A stretch of DNA of 64,000 bases from Halomonas dongshanensis (GTDB lineage: Bacteria; Pseudomonadota; Gammaproteobacteria; Pseudomonadales; Halomonadaceae): NCBI RefSeq assembly GCF_024790395.1, contig NZ_JAJISC010000007.1, forward strand, positions 124,001 to 188,000, read 5' to 3'. The notes beneath the pieces were generated by a model. The model saw nothing but the letters and a program-made list of their open reading frames with translations. It ran no database searches and had not been told where the DNA came from. Below are positions 19,988-29,397 of the stretch, piece after piece (within the stretch, counting starts at the first letter, position 1; every line of letters begins with the position of its first letter). The position numbers and the translations under genes are program-made.

Positions 19988-20068
19988 ACGTGAATCGATA
20001 AAGATACCGATGAGCACTTGACCACAACCAACGCCGGGCAAAGCAATTGCACACTCAGGCGTTAGGCG

Positions 20069-20145
20069 TGGTCGGGGAGGAGGGATTCGAACCCCCGACA
20101 TCCTGCTCCCAAAGCAGGCGCGCTACCAGACTGCGCTACACCCCG
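20069..20145 (-). tRNA. tRNA-Pro (TGG)
   Basis: A 77-nt gene from CGGGGTGTAGCGCAG to CCCCGACCA with encoded CCA. The anticodon loop is TTTGGGA, anticodon TGG. It is the promoter-proximal member of the Pro-Arg-His-His unit; the promoter should lie in the AT-rich stretch 20150-20220. Confidence 0.95.
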
Positions 20146-20376
20146 ATTGTTACCTAGACACCACTGCGTGGCCCGTCTCAAGCGAGGCATATATTACTGT
20201 TTTTAATTTTAAAGTCAACCACGGGCCTGTCTATTTAGCATCACGCCATCGTGGCGTAGAGCGTCTCTGCCTATCGCCCTGCGGCATTAGACCTTTGCCT
20301 TATTGGGTGAGCATGAGAAAATCGCCGCGTTTTCATTCTCACTCCTTCACTCTTTTACCGTTAGGAACCACCTTAC

Positions 20377-21258
20377 ATGACCGCCCAGCTCATCGATGGC
20401 AAGGCCATTGCCGCTCAGGTTCGCCAACGCGTTGCGACGAAGATAGCCTCGCGCCTAGAAAACGGCCTGCGCGCACCGGGACTCGCCGTGGTAATCGTGG
20501 GCCAGGACCCCGCCTCGCACGTCTATGTCAGCAACAAGCACCGCGCCTGCGAGCAGGCGGGCATTCTCTCGTTCCAGCACCAACTACCGGCCACCACGAG
20601 CCAAGCCGATCTCGAAGCGCTGGTCGACCAGCTCAACCAGGACCCCAGCGTCGATGGCATTCTGGTTCAGCTACCGCTGCCCGATCATCTCGATGCCCGC
20701 CCGATTCTCGAACGCATCCTGCCCAATAAGGACGTGGATGGCTTTCACCCCTACAACCTTGGTCGGCTGGCTCAGCGCTTGCCTGCCCTGCGCCCCTGCA
20801 CGCCGAAAGGCATCATGACCCTACTCGAGCAGAGCGGGCTCAACGTACGCGGGCTGGACGCTACCATCATCGGGGCGTCGAACATCGTTGGCCGCCCCAT
20901 GGCGCTCGAGCTGATGTTAGCGGGCTGCACGACCACGGTGTGCCACCGTTTCACGCAGGATCTCGAAGCCCACGTGCGGCGCGCGGATCTCGTCGTGGCG
21001 GCCGTAGGCAAGCCACACTTCATCCCCGGCGAGTGGATCAAACGGGGCGCCATCGTTATCGATGTAGGCATCAACCGTCTGGAGGATGGGCGTCTCGTAG
21101 GTGACGTCGACTTTGCCGCCGCCTCCACGCTAGCAAGTCATATCACCCCCGTTCCCGGCGGCGTTGGCCCGATGACGGTCGCCACCCTGCTCGAAAACAC
21201 GCTGCAAGCCGCCGAGCAGCACGACGCCGCCGCTCGCTCAGAAGGAGCCGCCTCATGA
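20377..21258 (+). CDS. folD: FolD, methylene-THF dehydrogenase/cyclohydrolase
   Basis: A 293-residue bifunctional enzyme converting 5,10-methylene-THF to 10-formyl-THF. The catalytic Lys lies in [16 protein letters not shown], the cyclohydrolase region in [16 protein letters not shown], and the NADP-binding motif in [17 protein letters not shown]. The C-terminal [18 protein letters not shown] is diagnostic. It overlaps mtn by 4 nt (ATGA). It supplies 10-formyl-THF, the cofactor expected for the formyltransferase at 46596-47417. Confidence 0.96.
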   Translation: MTAQLIDGKAIAAQVRQRVATKIASRLENGLRAPGLAVVIVGQDPASHVYVSNKHRACEQAGILSFQHQLPATTSQADLEALVDQLNQDPSVDGILVQLPLPDHLDARPILERILPNKDVDGFHPYNLGRLAQRLPALRPCTPKGIMTLLEQSGLNVRGLDATIIGASNIVGRPMALELMLAGCTTTVCHRFTQDLEAHVRRADLVVAAVGKPHFIPGEWIKRGAIVIDVGINRLEDGRLVGDVDFAAASTLASHITPVPGGVGPMTVATLLENTLQAAEQHDAAARSEGAAS

Positions 21259-21962
21259 AGCGTATCGGTATCATTGGCGCCATGGCGCAAGAGGTAAAGA
21301 TTCTGGCAGGCCAGCTGGAGAACGCTGAGCGTATCGAGCATGCGGGCTTCGTCTTTCATACCGGCACCCGCTATGGCCTGGAGATCATCGTACTGCAGTC
21401 GGGCATCGGCAAGGTCAACGCGGCGGTAGGCACCGCCATCTTGCTCGAACGCCACCAACCGGACGTGGTGATCAATACTGGCTCCGCCGGTGGCTTTGCG
21501 GCTGATCTGGCCATTGGCGATATCATCGTATCGGACGAAGTGCGCCACCACGACGTGGACGCCGTGGTATTCGGCTACGAAATGGGCCAGGTACCCGGCA
21601 TGCCTGCCGCCTACACCGCCGACCCAGCGCTTCGCGCGCTAGCACGCGAAGCCATTGACGAGCTTGGCGAAGTGCGCGTACGCGAAGGGCTCATCGCCAC
21701 TGGCGATGCCTTCATGGCCGACCCGGTTCGCGTCGAGGCCACGCGCCAGCAGTTTCCTGCCATGCTAGCGGTGGAGATGGAAGCAGCGGCCATCGCCCAA
21801 ACCTGTCACCTCTATCAGTGCCCTTTCGTCGTCGTCAGAGCACTTTCGGACATTCCCGGTAGCGGCGACAACCATCTCTCCTTCGAGCAGTTTCTCGACA
21901 TCGCCGCCGACCACTCCTCGCGCATGGTCGACGTGATGCTAAAACGGATCAGTCAGCGCTAA
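21255..21962 (+). CDS. mtnN: 5'-methylthioadenosine/S-adenosylhomocysteine nucleosidase
   Basis: A 235-residue nucleosidase releasing adenine from MTA and SAH. The N terminus [21 protein letters not shown] carries the family Glu. [16 protein letters not shown] and [20 protein letters not shown] are conserved, ligands lie in [12 protein letters not shown], and the catalytic Asp in [11 protein letters not shown]. It is translationally coupled to folD, giving a small one-carbon/SAM salvage unit. Confidence 0.95.
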   Translation: MKRIGIIGAMAQEVKILAGQLENAERIEHAGFVFHTGTRYGLEIIVLQSGIGKVNAAVGTAILLERHQPDVVINTGSAGGFAADLAIGDIIVSDEVRHHDVDAVVFGYEMGQVPGMPAAYTADPALRALAREAIDELGEVRVREGLIATGDAFMADPVRVEATRQQFPAMLAVEMEAAAIAQTCHLYQCPFVVVRALSDIPGSGDNHLSFEQFLDIAADHSSRMVDVMLKRISQR

Positions 21963-21966
21963 CGTT

Positions 21967-23013
21967 TTAGGCGTCTAGATCGCGACACTTCCAGCCGATG
22001 GTCTCACCCGCCAATAGCGGTACGATGGTCTGACCATCGGCATAGGGGAAGCTCTTCGGCATGGTCCACGTTGAGCGCTCGAGCCGCACGCGGTCGGCAT
22101 TGGGCGCCAAGCCATAGAAACGTGGGCCATTGAGACTGGCGAACCCTTCCAGGCGATCAAGCGCACCCACTTGATCGAAAGCCGTGGCATAGAGCTCGAT
22201 GGCCGCTGGCGCCGTATAGGCACCGGCGCAACCACAGCTCGACTCCTTGTCGCCCTTGGCATGGGGCGCACTATCGGTGCCGAGAAAGAATTTGTGGCTC
22301 CCCGAGGTCGCCGCTTCGAGCAGCGCTTCGCGATGGCGTTCGCGCTTCAAGATTGGCAGGCAGTAGTAGTGCGGACGAATTCCCCCCACCAGCATCTTGT
22401 TACGGTTATAGAGCAAATGATGCGCGGTGATGGTTGCGCCGATGGTATCCGGCGCCGAAGCGACGAACGCTGCAGCATCTGCAGTGGTGATGTGCTCGAA
22501 AACCACCTTCAAGGTGGGGTGGCGTTCGAGCAGCGGCTTCATTACTCGCTCGATGAATACTGCCTCGCGGTCGAAGATATCGATCTCCGGCGTCGTCACC
22601 TCACCGTGTACCAGCAGCGGCATGCCCAAACGCGCCAACATGGCAATACTCGCATCACAGTGAGCAAGATCGGTCACGCCCGAGGCCGAATTGGTCGTCG
22701 CCCCGGCCGGATAAAGCTTAACTGCTTTTACCAAACCGCTCTGCACGGCGCGCTCGATCTCATCGGGCGTGGTGGTATCGGTAAGATAGAGCGTCATTAG
22801 CGGCTCGAAGCGGCTGCCTTCGGGCAGTGCGGCGAGGATGCGATCACGATATTCCAGAGCAAGCGCGGTGGTAGTGACCGGCGGGGTCAGATTGGGCATG
22901 ATGATCGCCCGGCCCATTTGGGCAGCCGTATGAGCAACTACGGCGTTAAGCGCCGCACCATCGCGCAGGTGTAGATGCCAGTCGTCGGGGCGAGTCAGGG
23001 TTATAGCGTCCAC
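21967..23013 (-). CDS. pyrC: Dihydroorotase (type II, PyrC)
   Basis: A 348-residue dihydroorotase of de novo pyrimidine synthesis. The metal-binding HxH is in [17 protein letters not shown], the carboxylated Lys in [14 protein letters not shown], His ligands in [19 protein letters not shown] and FEHITTADA, and the C-terminal [13 protein letters not shown] is typical. I chose a GTG start at 23013 because AGGA lies about 8 nt upstream and the family begins here. The open frame continues 32 codons further with unrelated sequence. Confidence 0.94.
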   Translation of the reverse strand: MDAITLTRPDDWHLHLRDGAALNAVVAHTAAQMGRAIIMPNLTPPVTTTALALEYRDRILAALPEGSRFEPLMTLYLTDTTTPDEIERAVQSGLVKAVKLYPAGATTNSASGVTDLAHCDASIAMLARLGMPLLVHGEVTTPEIDIFDREAVFIERVMKPLLERHPTLKVVFEHITTADAAAFVASAPDTIGATITAHHLLYNRNKMLVGGIRPHYYCLPILKRERHREALLEAATSGSHKFFLGTDSAPHAKGDKESSCGCAGAYTAPAAIELYATAFDQVGALDRLEGFASLNGPRFYGLAPNADRVRLERSTWTMPKSFPYADGQTIVPLLAGETIGWKCRDLDA

Positions 23014-23214
23014 GGCACATCCTATCGGGATAATTTTTAATCGTTGAAAGCGGCTGGGCAAGCGGCGACCCCACCTACCCAGGTAAGGAGCGGCGCCTAG
23101 TATACCCAATCACGCCGAGGCTTGAATCACGCCTGCTTGCGACATCCCCCACAGCGAGGCGCAAGTGGCGTATGATGCCCTCTTCAAGATACGCCTGAGT
23201 AAGAGCACCATTGC

Positions 23215-23634
23215 ATGCAAAGAGTGAGACGCTACGCCGACGTGATCGCAAGCCTCGAGGGTCTGGCCTGGCTGGGGCTGGCCTGGTCGATCACCCTGTC
23301 GCTACACCGTGGCAGCACCGAACCCACCCTCGCCTGGCTATTCATTATTGGCGCCATGATTTTCTTCGCCTGGGCGCATCGTCCCATGCGCCTTTTGCTA
23401 CGCCGGTATCACGTGCGTAAACGGCGCACCGATATGTGGATTCATTTGCTTGCTCTGCCGCTACTGCTCGCGATGATTCTGCATATCGCCATCGAGACGG
23501 TGTTAGGTAGCGCCTGGCTGCCCTCGAAGGTGCTGCTGTTCAATCTCTTTGCCAGCGCTGGCTGGCTCACCTACGTCATGACACTGGCGATCAAGTCGGT
23601 CATTCACGGCCTCAAACAGCCGGCCACGCGGTAA
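23215..23634 (+). CDS. Small multi-pass membrane protein of unknown function
   Basis: A 139-residue protein with about four hydrophobic segments: ASLEGLAWLGLAWSITLSL, TLAWLFIIGAMIFFAWA, MWIHLLALPLLLAMILHIAI and VLLFNLFASAGWLTYVMTLAI. A basic loop (RRYHVRKRRTD) lies between the second and third. I do not recognise a family. It ends 6 bp before the regB-like kinase gene, so it is likely in the same operon and might sense or assist the redox kinase; that is inference. Confidence 0.7.
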   Translation: MQRVRRYADVIASLEGLAWLGLAWSITLSLHRGSTEPTLAWLFIIGAMIFFAWAHRPMRLLLRRYHVRKRRTDMWIHLLALPLLLAMILHIAIETVLGSAWLPSKVLLFNLFASAGWLTYVMTLAIKSVIHGLKQPATR

Positions 23635-23640
23635 TCTGCC

Positions 23641-24909
23641 ATGCAAAACGCCCTTCCGCTTCCGCTCTCGACGCCCAACCGCAACTTGGTGCGCCTGACC
23701 ATCGTTCGCGGCATCACCTGGACGGGCTTTTTGCTGCTGATCGTCGTCGGTATCAAGCTCCTCGATTTCAAGTTACCGGTGGCCGAAATCTTCGGTGTGG
23801 TCGGTGCCATGGGCGTGCTCAACATTGCCACCTGGTGGCGCCTGGGCCGCCCCAGGGCCGTGGATCACACTGAATATTTGCTCCATCTTTTGGCCGATGT
23901 CGCTGGCCTCAGCCTGCTGTTCTACTTTTCCGGCGGCTCGACCAACCCTTTCATCAACTACTACTTGGTACCGATCACCATTGCCGCTGCCACCCTACCC
24001 TGGCGCCACGCCTGGACCATCGCCGGCTGCGCCATGGCGGGCTACACCTTCTTGATGTTCTTCTACTATCCAGTAGCCCAGCTGGGCCACGTACATAGCG
24101 GCACGCCCTTGAGCCTTCACGTACTGGGTATGTGGTTGAATTTTGGCCTTTCGGCGGGGCTTGTGACCTTTTTCATCTACAAAATGGCGCATGCGTTGCG
24201 CAGTCGTGATCAGGCGCTTTCGCGCACCCGTGAAGGCGCGCTACGTAACGAGCAGGTGCTGGCGGTGGCAACGCAGGCGGCAGGCACGGCTCACGAGCTG
24301 GGTACGCCACTCTCGACGATGGCCGTGTTGCTTAAGGATATGCAGCACGACACCTCGGCCAGCACCCTGCTTAAAGAGGACATCACCCTACTGCGCCAGC
24401 AGGTGGATTTGTGCAAATCTCACCTACAGCGCTTGGTCAGCAATGCCGATCGGCGGCGGATGGCCGAGCCAGAAATTCGCGACGCCGAAGCCTGGCTCGA
24501 TGACGTGGTACAGCGCTGGCTGGTGATTCGCCCAGACGTGAGCCATACCCTCGATGTCGTCGAGCGGCGTGGCCGCCCCTGGATTGCCGTCGACGCCACC
24601 CTCGATCAGGCGCTGACCAACTTGCTCAATAACGCCGCCGATGCCAATCCCGAACAGATCGCCATTCACTTGGAGTGGCAAGAAGAGAGCGTGGTCATCG
24701 ATATCCGCGATCACGGCCCAGGCATCGCCCTGTCGATTGCCGACCAGTTGGGAGACACCTTCGTGTCTACCAAGAGCAAAGGCATGGGGATCGGGCTCTT
24801 TCTCACCCACGCAACGATCAACCGCTTCGGTGGCGGGGTGAGTCTGTACAACCACCCCGAAGGTGGCACCCTGACCGAGGTAACGCTACCCCGCGCCACG
24901 GCGCCGTGA
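23641..24909 (+). CDS. regB: RegB/PrrB/ActS-type redox sensor histidine kinase
   Basis: A 422-residue kinase. An N-terminal six-helix membrane domain carries GGSTNPF (residues 98-104), the heptapeptide linked to quinone sensing in RegB. The H-box is AGTAHELGTPLSTM with the phosphoaccepting His at about 218. A Cys in DLCKSHL (about 258) sits where RegB has its redox-active Cys. The C-terminal ATPase shows the N box (LTNLLNNAADAN), DHGPGIA and GMGIGLFLTHATI. It is followed by its response regulator, and the pair would control respiration-linked genes by redox state. Confidence 0.92.
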   Translation: MQNALPLPLSTPNRNLVRLTIVRGITWTGFLLLIVVGIKLLDFKLPVAEIFGVVGAMGVLNIATWWRLGRPRAVDHTEYLLHLLADVAGLSLLFYFSGGSTNPFINYYLVPITIAAATLPWRHAWTIAGCAMAGYTFLMFFYYPVAQLGHVHSGTPLSLHVLGMWLNFGLSAGLVTFFIYKMAHALRSRDQALSRTREGALRNEQVLAVATQAAGTAHELGTPLSTMAVLLKDMQHDTSASTLLKEDITLLRQQVDLCKSHLQRLVSNADRRRMAEPEIRDAEAWLDDVVQRWLVIRPDVSHTLDVVERRGRPWIAVDATLDQALTNLLNNAADANPEQIAIHLEWQEESVVIDIRDHGPGIALSIADQLGDTFVSTKSKGMGIGLFLTHATINRFGGGVSLYNHPEGGTLTEVTLPRATAP

Positions 24910-24981
24910 GCTCACGGGGGTGAGGTCAGAGGTGGAACAAGCGTTTAGAGTCATTACCGTATTTGCTTGAAAGAGGTCACC

Positions 24982-25518
24982 ATGGAAAACGCGCAACGCC
25001 TGCTGATCGTCGACGACGACGAAATGTTCTGCCATGTGCTTAGCCGCGCCCTGACGCGGCGTGGGTTCGACGTCAGCGTCGCCCACGACGCCGAACAAGC
25101 CCTGGCCCTGGCAGCCTCGTCGAAGCCTGCACTGGCCACGCTCGATCTCAAACTCGAACACAGCTCCGGTCTCAAACTGCTACCCGAACTCTTGGACGTA
25201 GTTCCCGACTGCCGCGTCATCGTGCTCACCGGCTATTCGAGCATCGCCACGGCAGTGGAGGCGATCAAACTCGGCGCGGTCAACTACCTGTGCAAGCCGG
25301 TCGATGCCGACGACGTCATGGCCGCCTTCGAGCACCAGGAAGCCGACCCTAATATCGAAGTTGCCGATAACCCACCCTCGATCAATCGCATCACCTGGGA
25401 GCACATCCAAAAAGTGCTGCAAGAGCACGATGGCAACATCTCCGCGACCGCGCGTGCACTCGGCATGCACCGCCGTACCCTTCAGCGCAAGCTGCAAAAA
25501 CGCCCGGTACGACGCTAA
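24982..25518 (+). CDS. regA: RegA/PrrA/ActR-type response regulator
   Basis: A 178-residue two-domain regulator. The receiver has the acidic pocket LLIVDDDE, phosphoacceptor Asp55 (TLDLKLEH), Thr in VLTGYSS and Lys in YLCKPVD. A proline-containing linker leads to a Fis-type helix-turn-helix (DGNISATARALGMHRRTLQRKLQKRP), which is nearly invariant in RegA homologues. The start was placed at the ATG at 24982, preceded by AAGAGGT. It is partner of the upstream kinase, 72 bp away. Confidence 0.92.
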   Translation: MENAQRLLIVDDDEMFCHVLSRALTRRGFDVSVAHDAEQALALAASSKPALATLDLKLEHSSGLKLLPELLDVVPDCRVIVLTGYSSIATAVEAIKLGAVNYLCKPVDADDVMAAFEHQEADPNIEVADNPPSINRITWEHIQKVLQEHDGNISATARALGMHRRTLQRKLQKRPVRR

Positions 25519-25524
25519 GCCGAC

Positions 25525-26298
25525 TTAGTGCGCTGTCCAACCCAGATCGATGTTAAAGCTCGATCCAGTGACCGCCCCGGCGGCATCGGAGATGAGATAG
25601 GCGACTAGCACGGCGACCTCTTCGGGATCGATCAAGCGTTTGATGGCGGCATTTTTGAGCATCACCTTCTCGATGACCTCTTGCTCGTCCATGTGATTGA
25701 GCTTGGCTTGATCTGCAATTTGGTTCTCGACCAGCGGCGTTTTGACGTAGGCAGGACAGATCGCGTTAGCGGTGATGCCCTGCTCGCCGCCTTCGAGGGC
25801 AGCGGTTTTGGTCAGCCCGATCAAGCCATGTTTGGCGCTGATGTAGGCGGCCTTACCTGGAGAGGCCACCTGAGCATGAATGGAGGCGATATTGACGATA
25901 CGCCCCCAGCCCCGCTTACGCATGTGAGGCCAAGCGGCTTGGGTAAGCAAAAAAGGCGCCGTAAGCATCAAGTCGATGATTTGGCGCCACTTCGCTTCGG
26001 GGAAGGCTTCGATGGACTCGACGTGTTGAATACCGGCGTTATTGATCAAGATATCTACGCCGCCAAAGCGTTTGACCGCTTCATCGATGGCACCACGGCA
26101 GCTTTCCGCGTCGCTCAGATCGGCTTGGTAAAACGCTGCGCCAGCCGCCTCAGCTACTTCTTTGCCTTTGGCATTGAAGTCGACGGCCAGCACCTGATGC
26201 CCTTGCGCACAGAGCCCCTTGACCACCGCCGCACCGATACCGCTGCTGGTCCCCGTGACCACGGCAATGCGCGGAGTGTTATCGCTTGCATGTGACAT
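25525..26298 (-). CDS. 3-hydroxybutyrate dehydrogenase (SDR family)
   Basis: A 257-residue short-chain dehydrogenase. The cofactor motif is VTGTSSGIGAAVVKGL, NNAG occurs at ILINNAGIQH, and the catalytic Ser-Tyr-Lys is in NIASIHAQVAS..AAYISAKHG. The C-terminal GSSFNIDLGWTAH and the segment QIADQAKLNHMDEQEVIEKVML are typical of D-3-hydroxybutyrate dehydrogenase, which makes acetoacetate from polyhydroxybutyrate monomers. The acetoacetate-activating CoA-transferase genes lie 1.5-3.7 kb away on the same strand. The start was taken at MSHASD, not 4 codons upstream. Confidence 0.88.
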   Translation of the reverse strand: MSHASDNTPRIAVVTGTSSGIGAAVVKGLCAQGHQVLAVDFNAKGKEVAEAAGAAFYQADLSDAESCRGAIDEAVKRFGGVDILINNAGIQHVESIEAFPEAKWRQIIDLMLTAPFLLTQAAWPHMRKRGWGRIVNIASIHAQVASPGKAAYISAKHGLIGLTKTAALEGGEQGITANAICPAYVKTPLVENQIADQAKLNHMDEQEVIEKVMLKNAAIKRLIDPEEVAVLVAYLISDAAGAVTGSSFNIDLGWTAH

Positions 26299-26466
26299 AC
26301 GCCTCTCCATATCGAGTTATCGAATACCGCTGCCTGTCAGCATAGCCGTCGCGCACGGGTGGCGCTCGCAAAAGCGGACGTGTAAAGACGGCATTGGTCA
26401 ACGCTGCCCGTCTGCGTCACAATGCCGCCATCGCCGCTTTTATCACTATCGAGGAGTACGTTGACT

Positions 26467-26724
26467 ATGTTCGTCGTCATCTATGGTCGCATGAGCTGCC
26501 CCTTCTGCGTTCGCGCCAAGCATCTGGCCGAGCAGTTGGAGCAGGCCGACAAGATCGAGGGCTATCGCTACATCGATATGCCAAGCGAAGGCGTCACCAA
26601 AGAGGACATTGCCAAGACCGCTGGCAAGCCGGTTCACACCGTCCCCCAGGTATTTATCGACCAGCAGCATATCGGCGGCTTTACTGAGTTCGCCCAGTAC
26701 GTTCGCGCCAATGGCTTACTCTAA
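26467..26724 (+). CDS. grxA: Glutaredoxin (GrxA-like)
   Basis: An 85-residue glutaredoxin with dithiol active site CPFC near the N terminus (YGRMSCPFCVRAKHLAEQL), the cis-Pro segment HTVPQVFIDQQHIGG and C-terminal AQYVRANGLL. It reduces disulfides with glutathione. The start at ATG 26467 has GAGGAG about 11 nt upstream. It is monocistronic. Confidence 0.93.
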   Translation: MFVVIYGRMSCPFCVRAKHLAEQLEQADKIEGYRYIDMPSEGVTKEDIAKTAGKPVHTVPQVFIDQQHIGGFTEFAQYVRANGLL

Positions 26725-26901
26725 GCGCCCAAAAGACTCACTTGATGGCCCACTTCATTGAACGCCTCGCTCCTTCGCTTGCCTATAGTCACGAATAACG
26801 CCATAAAGTAAGTGTCTAGCCTGTAGGAATGGCTTGCTTTGAATAACAACCACAATACGTCCATCGACCGTAGCGGCCTTCGGGCTGGCGAGGAGGAGAC
26901 G

Positions 26902-27645
26902 ATGCAACGCGAAGAGTTCGTCCAGCAGCTGTGGCTGGATTACGTTCATACCTACCCGGATATAGGTGCCCTACCGCTATGGCCTGCCGATGCGCGCGTG
27001 GACTACCTCGCGCTGGTCACATTCGATCAAGGCCCCTTCGCAACGCAAGCGCTGTTACCCAAGCTTGGCCATATGGGGTATCGACTACGCCACCAGCAAG
27101 ACGACATCGAAACCGGCTGTCGACTCACCGCGCTGTCACCGCCCGGCAACGAGGCGTGGCTCGTGCTGATCGAGTTAAACACCAAAGCGTTGCAGGACGA
27201 TGCCGATATCGCCCTGCTTGAACTGGTCAACCAGGCGCATCCGCAGGATTGTAAAGGCCATAACCTACTATGCCGTGGCCGTCCCTGGCCCATGCCCTCC
27301 TGGGAGCGCTATCTCACGCTCAGTGAAGCGCACCCGCTGGCGGGATGGCTTGCGATCATGGGGCCACGCATCCACCACGCCGGGTTCGACTGTCGCGCGC
27401 TGGGTAGCCCGCTCGATGCTCTCGATAGCGCCTTTCAGGCCACGGGAATGGAGAGTCTCGACGGCAGCGCCCATGGCCTTTTCCCCTCCCACCCCGCGCT
27501 CGTCTCACGCTTTTATCCTACCCTAGGGCAAAAGGTGGTCTTCGGGCACGGTGACGAGCACCGCCTCTGCCTGGGTGGCCTGGGCGTCAATCAGGTCTGC
27601 GCCAGCGATCGGCGCCGCAGCGTCGAGGTCATGTGGGCCGCCTAA
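26902..27645 (+). CDS. Divergent DUF1338/HglS-like protein
   Basis: A 247-residue protein resembling DUF1338 (2-oxoadipate dioxygenase/decarboxylase HglS, YdcJ) in layout: EEFVQQLWLDYVHTYPDI, then a DYLALVTF element, then RPWPMPSWERY..PLAGWLAIMGPRIHHAGFD. In the active family the first metal ligand lies in a D-H-x-A-x-R-T-F motif. Here it reads DYLALVTF, so that His is missing; HH near the middle is retained. A typical enzyme role is therefore doubtful. The ATG at 26902 has a strong GAGGAGGAG site just upstream; the frame is open 21 codons further up. Confidence 0.55.
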   Translation: MQREEFVQQLWLDYVHTYPDIGALPLWPADARVDYLALVTFDQGPFATQALLPKLGHMGYRLRHQQDDIETGCRLTALSPPGNEAWLVLIELNTKALQDDADIALLELVNQAHPQDCKGHNLLCRGRPWPMPSWERYLTLSEAHPLAGWLAIMGPRIHHAGFDCRALGSPLDALDSAFQATGMESLDGSAHGLFPSHPALVSRFYPTLGQKVVFGHGDEHRLCLGGLGVNQVCASDRRRSVEVMWAA

Positions 27646-27685
27646 GCGCATAAACCACCATCTCGAAGCGATTATCTCGTAAAGA

Positions 27686-27719
27686 CAAAAAAGCCGAGCC
27701 CACCTGGGCTCGGCTTTTT
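27686..27719. terminator. Bidirectional rho-independent terminator
   Basis: A 13-bp stem (27690-27702 with 27705-27717) around a CC loop, flanked by an A-run on the left and a T-run on the right. It lies between the convergent DUF1338-like gene and scoB and should serve both. Confidence 0.9.
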
Positions 27720-27758
27720 GCAGGTTTTGGGGATGCTCATCGACGGCAGCAAGTGCGT

Positions 27759-28421
27759 TTAGGCGTCGAAGGTCATCTCGGGCACGTGGTCGGGTACGAT
27801 CAGTTTGCCTGCCGTTTTCTCTTTGATCTCCTCGACGCTGACGCCCGGCGCGCGCTCCTTGAGAATGAAGGCGCCATCTTTGATCTCAAGATACGCCAAA
27901 TCGGTCAAGACTCGGTTGATGCAGCCCGCCCCCGTCAATGGCAATTCGCACTTTTCCAACAGCTTCGACTCGCCGTGTTTGGAGGCGTGGGTCATGGTGC
28001 AGATGATGTTCTCGGCACCAGCCACCAGATCCATGGCGCCGCCCATGCCCTTGATCAATTTACCGGGAATCATCCAGGAGGCGATATTGCCATACTGATC
28101 CACCTCAAAGGCGCCAAGGACGGTAAGGTCCACGTGGCCGCCGCGGATCATGGCGAACGACTCCGCCGAGGAGAAAATCGCCGCCCCTGGCCGCGCGGTA
28201 ACCGTCTGCTTACCCGCATTGATCATGTCAGGGTCGAGTTCCTCTTCGGTAGGAAAACGCCCCATGCCGAGCAGACCGTTTTCGGACTGCAGCATGACGT
28301 CGATACCGTCGGGAATGTAATTAGCCACCAAGGTCGGAATGCCGATACCGAGGTTGACATAGAAGCCGTCTTCGAGCTCGCGCGCTACGCGCTGCGCCAT
28401 TTGTTCGCGGGTCAGTGCCAT
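27759..28421 (-). CDS. scoB: 3-oxoacid CoA-transferase subunit B
   Basis: A 220-residue beta subunit of succinyl-CoA:3-ketoacid (or related) CoA-transferase, which activates acetoacetate. The start MALTREQMAQRVARELEDG and the segment YVNLGIGIPTLVANYIP are characteristic, and the catalytic Glu is in MLQSENGLLGMG. The upstream frame to 28475 is open but weak. It is paired with subunit A immediately upstream, and the terminator at 27686-27719 ends the operon. Confidence 0.93.
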   Translation of the reverse strand: MALTREQMAQRVARELEDGFYVNLGIGIPTLVANYIPDGIDVMLQSENGLLGMGRFPTEEELDPDMINAGKQTVTARPGAAIFSSAESFAMIRGGHVDLTVLGAFEVDQYGNIASWMIPGKLIKGMGGAMDLVAGAENIICTMTHASKHGESKLLEKCELPLTGAGCINRVLTDLAYLEIKDGAFILKERAPGVSVEEIKEKTAGKLIVPDHVPEMTFDA

Positions 28422-28502
28422 GGTACGTGCCTCTGTTCGATACGAGTACGGGTAACGTGTTAGGAGTAACGTCAAATCAACAGTACGAAAAGCAGCAGCG
28501 CC

Positions 28503-29204
28503 TTATCCACCGTGTACGGTGCGCTTTTCGATACGCTTCTCGAAGCTTCCCTGAATGATGCGGTCGACGTAGATGCCCGGCGTATGAATCTCGCTCGGCG
28601 CAAGCTCACCCGGCTCGACGATCTCCTCAACCTCGACGACGGTGATCTTGCCCGCCGTGGCGGCCAAGGGGTTGAAGTTCTGCGCCGTATGGCGATAGAC
28701 CACGTTACCGTAGCGATCGGCTTTCCAGCCTTTGATGATGGCGAAGTCGCCAGTGAAGGCCTCTTCCAAGATGTAGTGACGGCCGTTGAACTCGCGTACC
28801 TCCTTCCCTTCGCCAATGGGCGTGCCATAGCCGGTAGCGGTATAGAAGGCGGGAATGCCTGCGCCCCCTGCGCGCATCTTCTCGGCGAGCGTGCCTTGGG
28901 GGGTCAGAATCACCTCGATTTCGTCGTTGAGCATCTGCTGTTCGAACAGGGCATTTTCGCCGACATAAGAGGCGTAGATACGGCTTACCTGCTTGTCCTC
29001 GAGCAATAGCCCTAAGCCAAACCCATCGACGCCACAGTTATTGGAAATGAGCGTCAGATCCATCACTTGGCGCCGTTTGATTTCGGCGATCAGGTTCTCG
29101 GGAATGCCGCAGAGCCCGAAGCCACCAGCGATCACGGTCATACCGCTCTCGATACCGTCCATTGCCTCTTCATAGGAAGAAACGCGTTTGTCGAATCCTG
29201 CCAT
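28503..29204 (-). CDS. scoA: 3-oxoacid CoA-transferase subunit A
   Basis: A 233-residue alpha subunit ([24 protein letters not shown], then [20 protein letters not shown]). It forms the two-gene operon scoA-scoB with an 81-bp gap. Together with 3-hydroxybutyrate dehydrogenase at 25525-26298 it would channel 3-hydroxybutyrate from polyhydroxybutyrate to acetoacetyl-CoA. Confidence 0.93.
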   Translation of the reverse strand: MAGFDKRVSSYEEAMDGIESGMTVIAGGFGLCGIPENLIAEIKRRQVMDLTLISNNCGVDGFGLGLLLEDKQVSRIYASYVGENALFEQQMLNDEIEVILTPQGTLAEKMRAGGAGIPAFYTATGYGTPIGEGKEVREFNGRHYILEEAFTGDFAIIKGWKADRYGNVVYRHTAQNFNPLAATAGKITVVEVEEIVEPGELAPSEIHTPGIYVDRIIQGSFEKRIEKRTVHGG

Positions 29205-29397
29205 GTCGAACCTCGCTTTTTTAGTAAGCCGGCCACCGATGATCGCGCCATCGGCCTCTTGTTAAGCTAGCAGGGTGTCGCCCGCTTGCGGATAAATTTA
29301 TCCCTACCGCCACGACCTTGGCCTGCCATGTCGCTCCAATTACCCACTATCCTGTGATAAAACTACGCGGCTGAAAATACGCCCTAAGGACAACGCC

